DNA of 64,000 nucleotides from Brucella gallinifaecis (GTDB lineage: Bacteria; Pseudomonadota; Alphaproteobacteria; Rhizobiales; Rhizobiaceae), in NCBI RefSeq assembly GCF_006476605.1, contig NZ_ML636801.1, positions 124,001-188,000 of the forward strand, written 5' to 3'. The translations under genes were made by a program, and so were the position numbers. Under the pieces are notes generated by a model. That model saw only the letters and a program-made list of their open reading frames with translations. It searched no databases and was not told where the DNA came from. Of the stretch, positions 10,317-20,267 are shown one piece after another. Within the stretch, counting starts at the first letter, position 1. Each line of letters opens with the position of its first letter.

Positions 10317-10386
10317 TTCTTGCCTGTGATGTGTTTGGAGGAATTCCGCAAGCCTGATCGGCGGGGGCGGAAATATGGGAGAATGG

Positions 10387-10403
10387 CAGGCTCAACGAGC
10401 CTG
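10387..10403 (+). other. Stem-loop in the chvE leader
   Basis: CAGGCTC-AAC-GAGCCTG is a perfect 7-bp stem with a 3-base loop, 22 bases before the chvE start. There is no T-run. It lies in the 108-base gap between dgoA and chvE and may protect the 5' end of a chvE-rich transcript. Confidence 0.4.
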
Positions 10404-10424
10404 TTCCACTATGGGAGAGAGACA

Positions 10425-11489
10425 ATGGCAGGCATAAAAACATTTACTCTTGCTGCGGCATTTGCCGCTTTTGCCTTTACCGGCTTTGCGCAGGCAGAAG
10501 ACAAAGGTCTTGTTGGCGTAGCAATGCCAACCAAGTCGTCGGCACGCTGGATTGCCGATGGCGACAATATGGTGAAGGTGCTTCAGGAGCGTGGTTACAA
10601 GACCGATCTTCAATATGCTGAAGATGATGTTCCAAACCAGCTTGCACAGATCGAAAATATGGTCACGAAGGGTGCGAAAGTTCTGGTTGTGGCATCGATT
10701 GATGGCACCACATTGTCTGATGTTCTGGCAAAGGCCAATGACGCAGGCATCAAGGTTATCGCCTATGACCGCCTGATCCGCGACACGCCGAATGTGTCTT
10801 ATTATGCAACCTTCGATAATTTTCAGGTTGGCGTGTTGCAGGCACAGTCAATCGAGAATGCCCTTGATCTGAAGAACAAGGAAGGCCCGTTCTATATCGA
10901 GCTGTTCGGTGGTTCGCCTGACGATAATAATGCCTATTTCTTCTATAATGGCGCAATGTCGGTTCTCCAGCCTTATATTGACAGCGGCAAAGTCATTATT
11001 GGCAGCGGCCAGACCGGCATGGACAAGGTAGCGACGCTGCGCTGGGATGGCGCAACCGCTCAGGCGCGTATGGATTCGATCCTGTCCGCCTTCTATTCCG
11101 ATAAGAAGCTCGATGCTGTTCTGTCACCATATGACGGTATTTCCATCGGTATCCTGTCGTCATTGAAGGGTGTCGGCTATGGCAGCGGCGATATGCCAAT
11201 GCCGATTGTCTCCGGTCAGGATGCTGAAGTGCCTTCGGTCAAGTCGATCCTAGCCGGTGAACAGAATTCGACCATCTTCAAGGATACCCGCGAACTGGCA
11301 AAAGTGACTGTTGATATGGTTGACGCTGCGATGAGCGGCAAGGAGCCGGAAGTCAACGATACCAAGACCTATGATAATGGCGTCAAGGTTGTGCCGTCTT
11401 ATCTGCTCAAGCCGGTTATCGTCGATAAATCGAACTGGAAAGAAGTTCTGGTCGATAGCGGTTACTACACAGAAGACCAGATCAAGTAA
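10425..11489 (+). CDS. chvE: Periplasmic multiple-sugar-binding protein ChvE
   Basis: Periplasmic binding protein for galactose, glucose, arabinose and related sugars. In Agrobacterium ChvE also signals sugar presence to VirA. The 354-residue product starts at 10425 behind GGGAGAGAG, with a signal peptide ending ...FTGFAQA before [11 protein letters not shown]. An in-frame ATG at 10387-10390 and other upstream codons lack a ribosome site. It is followed by a strong stem-loop and then its ATPase and permease genes. The substrate range is taken from the family. Confidence 0.9.
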   Translation: MAGIKTFTLAAAFAAFAFTGFAQAEDKGLVGVAMPTKSSARWIADGDNMVKVLQERGYKTDLQYAEDDVPNQLAQIENMVTKGAKVLVVASIDGTTLSDVLAKANDAGIKVIAYDRLIRDTPNVSYYATFDNFQVGVLQAQSIENALDLKNKEGPFYIELFGGSPDDNNAYFFYNGAMSVLQPYIDSGKVIIGSGQTGMDKVATLRWDGATAQARMDSILSAFYSDKKLDAVLSPYDGISIGILSSLKGVGYGSGDMPMPIVSGQDAEVPSVKSILAGEQNSTIFKDTRELAKVTVDMVDAAMSGKEPEVNDTKTYDNGVKVVPSYLLKPVIVDKSNWKEVLVDSGYYTEDQIK

Positions 11490-11498
11490 ATTTTGTGC

Positions 11499-11526
11499 CC
11501 GGACGCGCTTGTAAAGGCGCGTCCGG
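11499..11526 (+). other. Strong stem-loop between chvE and gguA
   Basis: CCGGACGCGC and GCGCGTCCGG form a perfect 10-bp stem with an 8-base loop ten bases after the chvE stop. No T-run follows, so partial termination or 3'-end protection is more likely than full termination. Such hairpins commonly let a binding protein be made in excess over its membrane partners. Confidence 0.6.
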
Positions 11527-11662
11527 AAAGCCTGCTGCATTGCCATCTTTTCCTGTCCCGTTTTGAACCGGGTTAGGCACAAGGGATGACAGCGCTGTCT
11601 TTTTCAAGTGCGGGGGCATCTTTAAATGGACGGCACAGCAGGTTTGTTATGGGAGCGAGCGA

Positions 11663-13255
11663 ATGAATGTAGCCAATTCTGTCCCGCGTGAGACGGGCAG
11701 TGAAAGAGCACATATACATGGCCAGCCGCTGCTTGAAATGCGCGGCATCAGCAAATCCTTCGGTGTTGTGAAGGCGTTGAGCGACGTTAATTTCACAGTT
11801 ATGCCGGGCGAGATTCATGCTTTTGTCGGTGAAAATGGCGCAGGCAAATCCACATTGATGAAAGTGTTGTCAGGTGTCTATCCCTCTGGCAGCTATGAAG
11901 GCTCGATTGTCTTTGATGGTGAGGAACGCCACTTTCGCGATATCAATGATTCCGAAGCGCTGGGCATTGTCATCATCCATCAGGAACTGGCACTTGTGCC
12001 GCTGATGTCGATTGCCGAGAATATTTTTCTGGTCAATCCACCCGGCTCTTACGGGGTGATTGATCGCGGCGAGGTCTATCAGCGCACGAAAGTTCTGTTG
12101 AAAAAAGTGGGCCTGACAGAATCGCCTGACACATTGGTAACGGATATTGGTGTGGGCAAGCAGCAGCTTGTCGAGATCGCCAAAGCGCTCTCCAAGCGAG
12201 TGCGGCTATTGATCCTTGATGAGCCTACTGCAAGCCTGAATGAAACAGATAGTGCGGCACTTTTGGCATTGCTGAAGGAGTTTCGTGCGCAGGGCATCAC
12301 CTCCATTCTGATTTCGCACAAGCTCAATGAAATTCGTGAGGTTGCAGATAAAATCACGGTGCTGCGCGACGGACGTACGGTTGCGACGCTGGATTGCCAT
12401 GAAGGGGCGGTCGAGGAAGATGATATCATCCGCAAGATGGTCGATCGTGATCTTGAAAGCCGCTATCCAAAGCGTGAGAAGAAGATCGGTGATGTAATTT
12501 TCGAGGCTGAAAACTGGTCGGTTTATCATCCGCTGCACCCGGAGCGGCATTCGGTCAAAAATGTTTCGTTTCATGTGCGCGCCGGGGAAATCGTCGGCAT
12601 TGCGGGTCTGATGGGGGCAGGGCGTACTGAATTTGCCATGAGCCTGTTTGGACGGTCATGGGGCACGAATATTACCGGCGAAGCGCGGATGCATGGCAAA
12701 GCAGTTGATATTTCTACCGTTGCACGCGCTATCAAGTCGGGGCTTGCCTATGTAACCGAGGACCGCAAGAAGCTGGGCCTTGTGCTTGGCGAGAATATTT
12801 CGCGCAATATATCGCTTGCGCATTTGCGCGGTGTCAGCCCCAAGGGCGTAATTGATAGCATCCGTGAAATGAAGGTTGCGAATGATTATCGCGCCCAAAT
12901 GAGCATTCGCTGCCATAATGTCTATCAGGAAACGGGCACGCTTTCAGGGGGTAACCAGCAGAAGGTGGTGCTGTCGAAATGGCTGTTCACCGGGCCGGAT
13001 GTGCTGATCTTGGATGAGCCGACGCGCGGCATCGATGTGGGCGCAAAATACGACATTTACACAATCATCAATTCATTGGCCGATAGCGGCAAGGGCGTGG
13101 TCGTCATTTCATCTGAAATGCCGGAGCTGATCGGTATCTGCGACCGCATTGTTGTCATGCATGAGGGAGCCTTCGTTGGCGAAGTGGCAGGCAGCGAGGC
13201 AACGCAGGAAAATATCATGCGAGCGATCATGCGCAATAAGGGAAAACAATCATGA
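11663..13255 (+). CDS. gguA: Multiple-sugar ABC importer ATPase GguA
   Basis: Tandem-domain ATPase (530 residues) energising the ChvE-GguAB importer. The first domain has Walker [10 protein letters not shown] at 56-64 and Walker [13 protein letters not shown]. The second has the degenerate Walker [10 protein letters not shown], the signature LSGGNQQK and [12 protein letters not shown], as in XylG/RbsA. The start at 11663 follows GGGAGCGAG. The N-terminus carries about 20 extra polar residues before the conserved [11 protein letters not shown]. It overlaps gguB by four bases. Confidence 0.9.
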   Translation: MNVANSVPRETGSERAHIHGQPLLEMRGISKSFGVVKALSDVNFTVMPGEIHAFVGENGAGKSTLMKVLSGVYPSGSYEGSIVFDGEERHFRDINDSEALGIVIIHQELALVPLMSIAENIFLVNPPGSYGVIDRGEVYQRTKVLLKKVGLTESPDTLVTDIGVGKQQLVEIAKALSKRVRLLILDEPTASLNETDSAALLALLKEFRAQGITSILISHKLNEIREVADKITVLRDGRTVATLDCHEGAVEEDDIIRKMVDRDLESRYPKREKKIGDVIFEAENWSVYHPLHPERHSVKNVSFHVRAGEIVGIAGLMGAGRTEFAMSLFGRSWGTNITGEARMHGKAVDISTVARAIKSGLAYVTEDRKKLGLVLGENISRNISLAHLRGVSPKGVIDSIREMKVANDYRAQMSIRCHNVYQETGTLSGGNQQKVVLSKWLFTGPDVLILDEPTRGIDVGAKYDIYTIINSLADSGKGVVVISSEMPELIGICDRIVVMHEGAFVGEVAGSEATQENIMRAIMRNKGKQS

Positions 13256-14457
13256 GCGAGAACGTAGTCCAGAGTGGTCAAAGCGGCCAGAAAGCGCCGG
13301 GCGGTATCGGGCGCTATCTCAAGAACAATCTGCGTGAATCGGGCATGTTGCTTTCTCTGATTGCGATCATGATCTTTTTCCAGATCATGACGGGCGGTGT
13401 GCTGATGAAGCCGCTGAACCTCACTAACCTCGTGTTACAAAACAGCTATATCGTCATTATGGCGCTTGGCATGTTGCTGATTATTGTGACCGGCCATATT
13501 GATTTGTCGGTCGGGTCAGTATGCGGATTTATCGGCGCACTTGCGGCAGTGATGATGGTGCGATGGGGGATTCCGTTTCCGATTGCTGCTGTTCTGTGCC
13601 TCATAGCCGGTGGTATTATCGGTGCGATGCAAGGTTTCTGGGTTGCCTATTTCAATATCCCGTCCTTCATCGTAACCCTTGCCGGGATGCTGGTGTTCAA
13701 GGGCTTGATGCTTGCCGTTCTTGGTGGACAGTCGGTTGGACCCTTTCCACCGATGTTTCAGAAATTGTCATCGGGCTTTATTCCTGAATTTATCGGGGTA
13801 ATGGGCGGCGTTTACATGACCTCGCTTGTCCTTGGTCTGGTGCTTGCCGGTTTTCTCGTCTGGCAGAGCACAAGATCACGCGCACGGCATATTGCGCATG
13901 AGGTGGAAACAGAACCTTTTGCTTTGTTTGTGATCAAGAATATCTTGCTCTTTGCCGGTATCGCCTATCTCGCATTGCTGATTTCTTCACATCGCGGCAT
14001 GCCCAACGTATTGATTATCATGGCAGTTCTGATTGCCGCTTATGCGTTTTTAACCACGCGCACGGTGATCGGTCGTCAGGTTTATGCGGTTGGTGGCAAT
14101 CGTCATGCGGCCAAACTTTCGGGCGTCAAGACCGAGCGGCTGACTTTTCTTGCTTTCGTCAATATGGGTGTGCTGGCAGCGCTTGCCGGTCTGGTTTTTG
14201 CAGCGCGGCTGAATACCGCAACGCCCAAAGCCGGACTTGGTTTTGAGCTTGATGTGATTGCTGCCTGCTTTATCGGTGGTGCGTCAGCCTATGGTGGTGT
14301 GGGACGTGTAACAGGTGCTGTGATTGGTGCATTGATCATGGGCGTGATGAACAATGGCATGTCGATCCTGGGGATCGGGATTGACTATCAGCAAGTGATC
14401 AAGGGTATCGTTTTGTTGGGGGCAGTCTGTATCGATGTCTATAATCAGCGCCGCTAA
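13252..14457 (+). CDS. gguB: Multiple-sugar ABC importer permease GguB
   Basis: Inner-membrane permease (401 residues) of the ChvE importer, XylH-like. A polar N-terminal tail of about 25 residues is followed by about ten hydrophobic segments; [13 protein letters not shown] around residue 82 is the conserved coupling region. A longer central loop (about residues 205-220, rich in Arg and Glu) separates the two halves, as in XylH. ATGA overlap with gguA indicates coupling. It closes the sugar operon, followed by two hairpins. Confidence 0.9.
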   Translation: MSENVVQSGQSGQKAPGGIGRYLKNNLRESGMLLSLIAIMIFFQIMTGGVLMKPLNLTNLVLQNSYIVIMALGMLLIIVTGHIDLSVGSVCGFIGALAAVMMVRWGIPFPIAAVLCLIAGGIIGAMQGFWVAYFNIPSFIVTLAGMLVFKGLMLAVLGGQSVGPFPPMFQKLSSGFIPEFIGVMGGVYMTSLVLGLVLAGFLVWQSTRSRARHIAHEVETEPFALFVIKNILLFAGIAYLALLISSHRGMPNVLIIMAVLIAAYAFLTTRTVIGRQVYAVGGNRHAAKLSGVKTERLTFLAFVNMGVLAALAGLVFAARLNTATPKAGLGFELDVIAACFIGGASAYGGVGRVTGAVIGALIMGVMNNGMSILGIGIDYQQVIKGIVLLGAVCIDVYNQRR

Positions 14458-14571
14458 AATGGGATTTGCCACGGGTTTGCCATATTATTGACATGGGTTT
14501 GCCCCTGAAATCACAATTTTAACATCGCTTTTTTGCATGAAATGCGCACAAAAAGCACAAAATAACGGTTT

Positions 14572-14645
14572 TGCTCCGCCCTTTTGGGGGAGGAAGGGCG
14601 GGAGCCAGTCGGGTCGGAACTCAGTTCCGGCCCGATCTGTTTTCA
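14572..14645 (+). terminator. Double hairpin terminator after gguB
   Basis: A first stem pairs GCTCCGCCCTT with AAGGGCGGGAGC (one bulged G). A second pairs TCGGGTCGGAAC (14609-14620) with GTTCCGGCCCGA (14624-14635) around TCA, then TCTGTTTT. The second has the form of a rho-independent terminator. It lies between convergent genes and may also serve the minus strand. Confidence 0.65.
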
Positions 14646-14661
14646 GTCTGGCTATTATTTT

Positions 14662-15537
14662 TCAGATTGCAGTACGGCGTGCATGGTCAAGATAAATTTC
14701 ACGCAGCTTGAGCGCGACAGGACCGGGTTTTCCGCTGCCGATTGGCTTGTCATCAATAAACGAAATCGGCGTTACAAAAGTGCCGGCACTGGTCAGGAAT
14801 GCTTCTTTTGCAGCATAGGCTTCATCAATCGTGAAAAGACGCTCTTCAAGCTTCATGCCGGTTTCAGCAATGAGTTGTAAAAGAGACAGGCGTGTGCAGC
14901 CGGGAAGCACGGCATTGCTGTTCGGGCGGGTGACGATGACATCATTTTGCGTGACGATATAGCCAGTCGAAGATGCGCCTTCGGTGACAAAGCCATCCTC
15001 TAACATCCATGCTTCATCGCAACCGGCATTTTTGGCGATCTCCTTGGCGAGAGCCTGTGGCAGAAGGCAAACCGTTTTGATGTCGCGGCGTTTCCAGCGC
15101 AGATCATCAAGTGAAAGCACGCGGATTCCGGTTGCGGATTCCGGCCTGTCGGCGAGGGCCTTGACTTGAGTGAACAGAACCACTGATGGCTTGAGGCCCT
15201 GGGCTACAAAATCACGGTCGCGACCGTCGCCGCGCGTAACCTGCAAATAGACCAGACCTTCATTGAGATTGTTGCGGCGGATCAGTTCGCGCTCGATCTC
15301 AACTATTTCATCTTCGCTCATCGGCATTGGGATTCCAATTTCGCCTGTGGAACGACGCAGACGCTTCATATGCGGGGCGCTATCGACCAGCTTGCCGTCA
15401 AGGACTGCGGTTACTTCGTAAATTCCGTCACCAAAGAGAAAACCACGATCAAAGATCGAGATTTTTGCATCACGGGCGCTAACATATTCGCCATTGACAT
15501 AAACGATACGGTCTTCAATTTCTGCTGAAACGCTCAT
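14662..15537 (-). CDS. D-amino-acid transaminase-like PLP enzyme (fold type IV)
   Basis: Class IV aminotransferase related to D-alanine aminotransferase and branched-chain aminotransferase, 291 residues. IFDRGFLFGDGIYEV at 28-42 is the D-AAT/BCAT N-terminal motif, Lys154 (RRDIKTVCLLP) is the likely PLP lysine, and TEGASSTGYIV binds cofactor phosphate. I place the start at 15537, where AGGAC precedes MSVSAEIED; the frame is open to 15642. Use on D-alanine or D-glutamate is inferred; amine or branched-chain substrates are possible. It is convergent with gguB. Confidence 0.8.
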   Translation of the reverse strand: MSVSAEIEDRIVYVNGEYVSARDAKISIFDRGFLFGDGIYEVTAVLDGKLVDSAPHMKRLRRSTGEIGIPMPMSEDEIVEIERELIRRNNLNEGLVYLQVTRGDGRDRDFVAQGLKPSVVLFTQVKALADRPESATGIRVLSLDDLRWKRRDIKTVCLLPQALAKEIAKNAGCDEAWMLEDGFVTEGASSTGYIVTQNDVIVTRPNSNAVLPGCTRLSLLQLIAETGMKLEERLFTIDEAYAAKEAFLTSAGTFVTPISFIDDKPIGSGKPGPVALKLREIYLDHARRTAI

Positions 15538-15612
15538 GTTTGAAAGGTCCTGAAAATAGTGCATCCCGAAAAATATACAGTGTTTATCGGAACAGATGCG
15601 AGCAAACGTAAA

Positions 15613-15647
15613 TAAGAATGATTGAGAAATAGTCGCAATCATTCTTA
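15613..15647. promoter_or_regulatory. 12-bp inverted repeat upstream of the D-AAT-like gene
   Basis: TAAGAATGATTG and CAATCATTCTTA are exact inverted copies separated by 11 bases, 76 bases upstream of the aminotransferase start. The arm length and AT-rich spacer suit an operator or an mRNA hairpin. In the rest of 15538-15798 I see only a weaker 7-bp pair (15687-15693 with 15716-15722) and no gene. Confidence 0.45.
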
Positions 15648-15798
15648 GGACATCATTTATTGAGTTGGAATAATAATTTCAGGCAGCCTGCTGATACATT
15701 TGGGTGCAAATAAACCAGCAGGTCCGGGCTTTCTGTCCAGACAGGGCGTCAGGAATCCTCTCTTCACTGAAAGGATCAGATTTTTCATAGATTATTGA

Positions 15799-16377
15799 TT
15801 ATGTTTGAATAATCGAAATCCGATAGATGATTCCCTTACCAAGAAGTTCTGGAGAAAACTGAGTCTCTCCCGACATGATCAAGCAATCATGCGTGCTTAG
15901 ATGTGCGGTTTCCTTATCTGTTTTCAGATCGAAATTTCCTTCTGCACAGAAAGCAAGCATTGTGTTGGCGTCTGGGGCAAGCACTAACGAATCATCAATG
16001 ACCATACGGTCGACATGATGCGCAAATTTTCCGCGTCGCGTCATGACATTGAGATCGGTGATCGGACCGTTTATCAGGCAAGCGCCGGAGCTGGCATCGG
16101 CGGCAAAAGCAAAGGGTGGAGTTTCGCGGGTGAGGGTGGTTTTTGCACCTTCCACATCAAGGACAATGCCGTTGCCTTCAAGCACCGACAAGGTGCGGTC
16201 AATGCCCGGAAAAACCGAGAAGGGGCCGTCATTGGCAACACTTGCTGTGGAAACACGCCAGTCGAAATTATCGACTGACGCATGGATCGGATGGATTGCA
16301 ATTTCGATCGTGACGCCGCCGCCATTTTTCCATGGCATGCGGCGATGATCCTGCGCTTTAAGGATCTTGAAACCCAT
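15799..16377 (-). CDS. hutD: HutD family protein
   Basis: HutD-type double-cupin protein of 192 residues, start MGFKILKAQ at 16377. The signature PWKNGGG lies at residues 15-21. HutD proteins are thought to sense formylglutamate or restrain hut pathway flux; they are not one of the core enzymes. The start shares bases with the stop of the upstream membrane protein (TGATG), so the two are coupled. The frame runs on to 16509 but that part lies inside the upstream gene. It is the last gene of the minus-strand hut operon. Confidence 0.85.
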   Translation of the reverse strand: MGFKILKAQDHRRMPWKNGGGVTIEIAIHPIHASVDNFDWRVSTASVANDGPFSVFPGIDRTLSVLEGNGIVLDVEGAKTTLTRETPPFAFAADASSGACLINGPITDLNVMTRRGKFAHHVDRMVIDDSLVLAPDANTMLAFCAEGNFDLKTDKETAHLSTHDCLIMSGETQFSPELLGKGIIYRISIIQT

Positions 16378-17705
16378 CAGTTCAACCAGCCGTTTGATAC
16401 CGCCCAGAAAGCAACCGGAGCTGTGAGCAAGATGCTCAACGCCGTACGGATATACCAGATGACAATCAGGTCGCGGAATTTCAGCGGGACAGATGTTGCC
16501 AATACGCAAGGAATTGATGCCGAAAGAAACAGAACCTGACTGACGGAAACGACAGCAGCCACAAATTTCAAGGCGACATCGGCGTCTTTGAGAAGAATGG
16601 CAGGCAGGAACATTTCGGCCAGACCGGAGGCCATGGATTTTGCTGCAAGCATCGGATCTGAAAACTGTGCCAGCCAGGTGAATGGATAAAGCGCCAGACC
16701 AAGAATATCAAAGAGCGGTGTATATTTTGCTGCAAGAAGACCGAGGAGTCCAACGGCCATGATGCTTGGCAAAATCATAGATGCCATGCGCAGGCCGTCG
16801 AGGAAAGTTGCCCAGAGCAGAGGCAGGATTTTCGGTGCGCTTTGCGCCTGTGTAATGCCTGCATCAATTGCGGTTTCAATGCGTCCCTTACCTTCAGGCA
16901 GCGGCATGTCGCGGTCTGCGGGATGATCCATCTTGCTCAGAGGCCAAAGCCTTGCAGTGATGGCCGATACAATGAATGTAACGAAAAAAGTTGTCCAGAA
17001 ATACAGGTTCCATGATTCCATCAGACCAAGTGTCCGGGCGACAATAATCATGAAGGTTGCGGAAACAGTCGAAAAGCCGGTTGCAACGATCGCCGCTTCC
17101 CGCGCTGTATATTTACCTTCCTTATAAACCCGGTCCGTAATCAGAAGTGCCAGCGAATAGCTGCCGACGAAAGATGCCACCGCATCAATGGCCGACCAGC
17201 CGGGTGTACGCCAGATCGGGCGCATCACGGGCTGCACAATAACACCGGTAAATTCGAGCAGGCCATAACCGATGAGGAATGCAAGCGCCAATGCACCGAT
17301 TGGGACAATCAGACCAACGGAAAGCACCAGCTTGTCAAACAGGAAAGGCAGCATGTCAGGGGTGAACAGCAATGCCGGACCGGTATTGGCGAGATACATA
17401 GCGGTGAGAACCAGACCAAGCAGGCGCAGAACCGAGAAGATTTTTTCGGTCAGGTTCTTCTTCCATGTTCCATTGAAGAATGGCCCAAAGGCGCCATAGG
17501 CGATGAGCAGGCAAACAAGCGTCAGAGCGAGCGGGCGAAGCTGCGCTGCGAGTGCTGTTGCTGCGTGATCGAGCAGGATAGTCGATTTGCCACCAATGGT
17601 TACAGGTACAAAGAAGAAAAAGATCCCTATGAAGCTGTAAATAACCAGCTTCAGGGCTGCAATTGTGCGAGAGGGCTGCTGGCCGCCAAGCGTTGTGTCT
17701 GTCAT
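16377..17705 (-). CDS. YjiH family (Gate domain) integral membrane protein
   Basis: Inner-membrane protein of 442 residues with about ten hydrophobic segments, of the YjiH/nucleoside-recognition (Gate) type. The ribosome site GGGGAA precedes the ATG. It sits between hutU and hutD in the hut operon, which suggests a role in moving histidine, urocanate or a breakdown product, but the family has no settled function. A terminator-like hairpin lies just upstream, so its expression is probably lower than that of hutU. Confidence 0.8.
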   Translation of the reverse strand: MTDTTLGGQQPSRTIAALKLVIYSFIGIFFFFVPVTIGGKSTILLDHAATALAAQLRPLALTLVCLLIAYGAFGPFFNGTWKKNLTEKIFSVLRLLGLVLTAMYLANTGPALLFTPDMLPFLFDKLVLSVGLIVPIGALALAFLIGYGLLEFTGVIVQPVMRPIWRTPGWSAIDAVASFVGSYSLALLITDRVYKEGKYTAREAAIVATGFSTVSATFMIIVARTLGLMESWNLYFWTTFFVTFIVSAITARLWPLSKMDHPADRDMPLPEGKGRIETAIDAGITQAQSAPKILPLLWATFLDGLRMASMILPSIMAVGLLGLLAAKYTPLFDILGLALYPFTWLAQFSDPMLAAKSMASGLAEMFLPAILLKDADVALKFVAAVVSVSQVLFLSASIPCVLATSVPLKFRDLIVIWYIRTALSILLTAPVAFWAVSNGWLN

Positions 17706-17740
17706 CGGTATTCCCCGGTATTAGGTGTTTTTTGAACATG

Positions 17741-17770
17741 AAAAAAGGCGGCCCCCGAAAAGGCCGCCTT
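17741..17770 (-). terminator. Rho-independent terminator/attenuator after hutU
   Basis: On the minus strand AAGGCGGCC and GGCCGCCTT form a perfect 9-bp stem with an 8-base loop, followed by TTTT. It lies 12 bases past the hutU stop and before the YjiH-like gene on the same strand, so it should reduce rather than abolish read-through. Confidence 0.8.
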
Positions 17771-17781
17771 GAATTGGATTT

Positions 17782-19455
17782 TTAATTTCCAAGGATTGCC
17801 GGAAGGCGAAGTCCCTGTTGCTTGGCCCAGTCGAGGGCTTCTTCATAGCCTGCATCGGCATGGCGCATGACGCCGGTTGCCGGATCATTCCACAATACGC
17901 GGCCAATGCGTTCATCGGCCTCTTGTGTGCCGTCACAGCAGATAACCATGCCCGAATGCTGAGAAAAGCCCATGCCGACGCCGCCGCCATGATGGAGCGA
18001 TACCCATGTTGCACCCGAAGCTGTGTTGAGCAGCGCATTGAGCAATGGCCAGTCGGACACGGCGTCTGAGCCGTCTTTCATGGATTCGGTTTCGCGGTTT
18101 GGCGAAGCAACGGAGCCTGAATCAAGATGATCGCGACCGATGACGATCGGTGCCTTCAATTCGCCATTGCGGACCATTTCGTTGAATGCAAGGCCGAGGC
18201 GGTGACGATCACCAAGACCAACCCAGCAGATGCGGGCTGGCAGACCCTGAAACTCGATACGTTCCTTTGCCATGTCGAGCCAATTATGCAGGTGCTTATT
18301 GTCCGGCAGCAGTTCTTTCACCTTGGCATCGGTCTTTGCAATATCTTCGGGATCACCGGAAAGCGCTGCCCAGCGGAATGGTCCGATGCCGCGGCAGAAC
18401 AGCGGGCGAATATAGGCAGGCACGAAGCCCGGGAAGGCAAAGGCGTCTTCCAGGCCTTCTTCGAGCGCCATCTGACGGATGTTGTTGCCGTAATCAACCG
18501 TTGGAATGCCTGCATAATGGAAGTCGAGCATGGCCTGAACCTGCACTTTCATCGAAGCACGGGCGGCTTTCGCAACTGCTTGCGGATCGCTTTCCTGTTT
18601 CGTGCGCCATTCGGCAACGCTCCAGCCGATTGGCAAGTAGCCATGGACCGGATCATGGGCCGAAGTCTGGTCGGTCACGATGTCGGGACGCACGCCGCGC
18701 TTGACGAGTTCGGGGAATATTTCAGCGGCATTGCCAATGAGAGCTATGGATTTGGCAACGCCCGCCTTGGTCCATTCATCGATTTTGGCGAGAGCTTCAT
18801 CAAGGCTGTGGGTTTTTTCATCGACGTAACGGGTACGCAAACGGAAATCAGCGCGGGTTTCGTCGCATTCAACAGCCAGACAGCAGGCACCAGCCATGAC
18901 GGCTGCAAGAGGCTGTGCGCCGCCCATGCCGCCAAGTCCGCCGGTCAGAATCCATTTGCCCTTGAGGTTGCCGTCATAATGCTGGCGACCGGCTTCGACA
19001 AAGGTTTCATAGGTGCCCTGAACGATGCCCTGTGCGCCAATATAAATCCACGAACCGGCGGTCATCTGGCCATACATGGCGAGACCCTTCTTATCCAGTT
19101 CGTTGAAATGATCCCATGTTGCCCAATGGGGCACCAGGTTGGAATTGGCGATCAGAACACGCGGGGCGTCTTTATGGGTGCGGAACACGCCGACCGGTTT
19201 ACCGGACTGCACCAGCAGGGTTTCGTCGTCATTGAGTGTTTTCAATGTTGCAACGATGCGGTCAAAATCATCCCATGTTCGGGCAGCGCGGCCAATACCG
19301 CCATAGACGACCAGCTCATGCGGGCGCTCGGCAACATCGGGGTCGAGATTGTTCATCAACATGCGCAGCGGGGCTTCGGTAAGCCAGCTTTTGGCGTTGA
19401 GCTCGGTGCCGCGAGGGCTGCGCACTTCGCGCTCGTTATGACGTGGGTCAGACAT
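17782..19455 (-). CDS. hutU: Urocanate hydratase
   Basis: Urocanase, 557 residues, the family's usual length. It uses tightly bound NAD+ to hydrate urocanate to imidazolonepropionate, step two of histidine breakdown. Visible landmarks are the NAD-binding [12 protein letters not shown] near residue 173, [15 protein letters not shown] with the conserved active-site Cys near residue 408, and the C-terminal [15 protein letters not shown]. It starts 10 bases after the hutG stop. The long open frame on the opposite strand is a codon-bias shadow. Confidence 0.95.
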   Translation of the reverse strand: MSDPRHNEREVRSPRGTELNAKSWLTEAPLRMLMNNLDPDVAERPHELVVYGGIGRAARTWDDFDRIVATLKTLNDDETLLVQSGKPVGVFRTHKDAPRVLIANSNLVPHWATWDHFNELDKKGLAMYGQMTAGSWIYIGAQGIVQGTYETFVEAGRQHYDGNLKGKWILTGGLGGMGGAQPLAAVMAGACCLAVECDETRADFRLRTRYVDEKTHSLDEALAKIDEWTKAGVAKSIALIGNAAEIFPELVKRGVRPDIVTDQTSAHDPVHGYLPIGWSVAEWRTKQESDPQAVAKAARASMKVQVQAMLDFHYAGIPTVDYGNNIRQMALEEGLEDAFAFPGFVPAYIRPLFCRGIGPFRWAALSGDPEDIAKTDAKVKELLPDNKHLHNWLDMAKERIEFQGLPARICWVGLGDRHRLGLAFNEMVRNGELKAPIVIGRDHLDSGSVASPNRETESMKDGSDAVSDWPLLNALLNTASGATWVSLHHGGGVGMGFSQHSGMVICCDGTQEADERIGRVLWNDPATGVMRHADAGYEEALDWAKQQGLRLPAILGN

Positions 19456-19465
19456 GGTTTACTCC

Positions 19466-20266
19466 TCAGGATTTCAGCTCGGCGGCAATGTTTTCGAGCC
19501 GCTCAAGAATGGATTTGAGATGCACTCGAAGCTTTGCAGCCTTCGCCTCGTCATAGGCAAAGGGAACGGTTTCGGTGGTTAAATGGGTTGATTGCGCCAG
19601 CTCCATCTGGATTGCGTGCACGCCGGTTTCGGGCCTGCCGTAATGGCGGGTTGTCCAGCCACCTTTGAAGCGGCCATTGAGGATGGATGTGTAGCCGGTG
19701 GCGTTTTGAGCGATTTCAACGACGGCAGCTTCGACCTTTGGATCGCAAGTCTTGCCAAGGTCTGTGCCAATGTTGAGATCCGGCAGCTTGCCTTCAAACA
19801 GGAATGGAATATGCGAACGGATCGAGTGGCAATCATAGAGGATTACCACGCCATGGATCGCCTTCACCCGTTCAATTTCAGCGATCAAAGCATCGTGATA
19901 GGGCTTGTGAAAACGCGCCATGCGATCTGTAATATCGGCTTCACCGGGCGCTTCACCGTCTTTCCAGATGGCCAGACCGTCAAAATCGGTTGTTGGTATC
20001 AGACCCGTGGTGTTCTGGCCCGGATAGAGGCTCACACCTGCCGGGTCGCGATTGGCATCGATGCAATAGCGATGAAACGTGGCGCGGACGGTGGTGATAT
20101 TGTCCAGAAGCCCCTCATAGAGCTTATGGATATGCCAGTCGGTGTCGGCAAGAATACGGCCATTGTCATTCAGTCGTGCCCAGATGTCTTCGGGCACATC
20201 TGTTCCGGTGTGGGGCAGGCCAAGAATGACGGGTGATGACCCTTGATGGACTTCAAAAGCACTCAT
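19466..20266 (-). CDS. hutG: N-formylglutamate deformylase
   Basis: Zinc-dependent N-formylglutamate amidohydrolase, 266 residues, releasing glutamate and formate as the last step of the five-step hut pathway. Motifs include GLPHTGTDVP near the N-terminus, DTDWHIHKLY, and DCHSIRS in mid-protein. I place the start at MSAFEVHQG (20266), one base from the hutH stop; the open frame further upstream lies within hutH. With hutF it indicates that formiminoglutamate is deiminated first rather than hydrolysed to formamide. Confidence 0.92.
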   Translation of the reverse strand: MSAFEVHQGSSPVILGLPHTGTDVPEDIWARLNDNGRILADTDWHIHKLYEGLLDNITTVRATFHRYCIDANRDPAGVSLYPGQNTTGLIPTTDFDGLAIWKDGEAPGEADITDRMARFHKPYHDALIAEIERVKAIHGVVILYDCHSIRSHIPFLFEGKLPDLNIGTDLGKTCDPKVEAAVVEIAQNATGYTSILNGRFKGGWTTRHYGRPETGVHAIQMELAQSTHLTTETVPFAYDEAKAAKLRVHLKSILERLENIAAELKS

Positions 20267-20267
20267 A

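Noticed and set aside
18127-19518. 463-codon open frame opposite hutU
   Set aside because: It lies entirely antisense to a well-supported enzyme gene, has no ribosome site, and its composition (many Cys, His and Ala) is that of a reverse-frame shadow.
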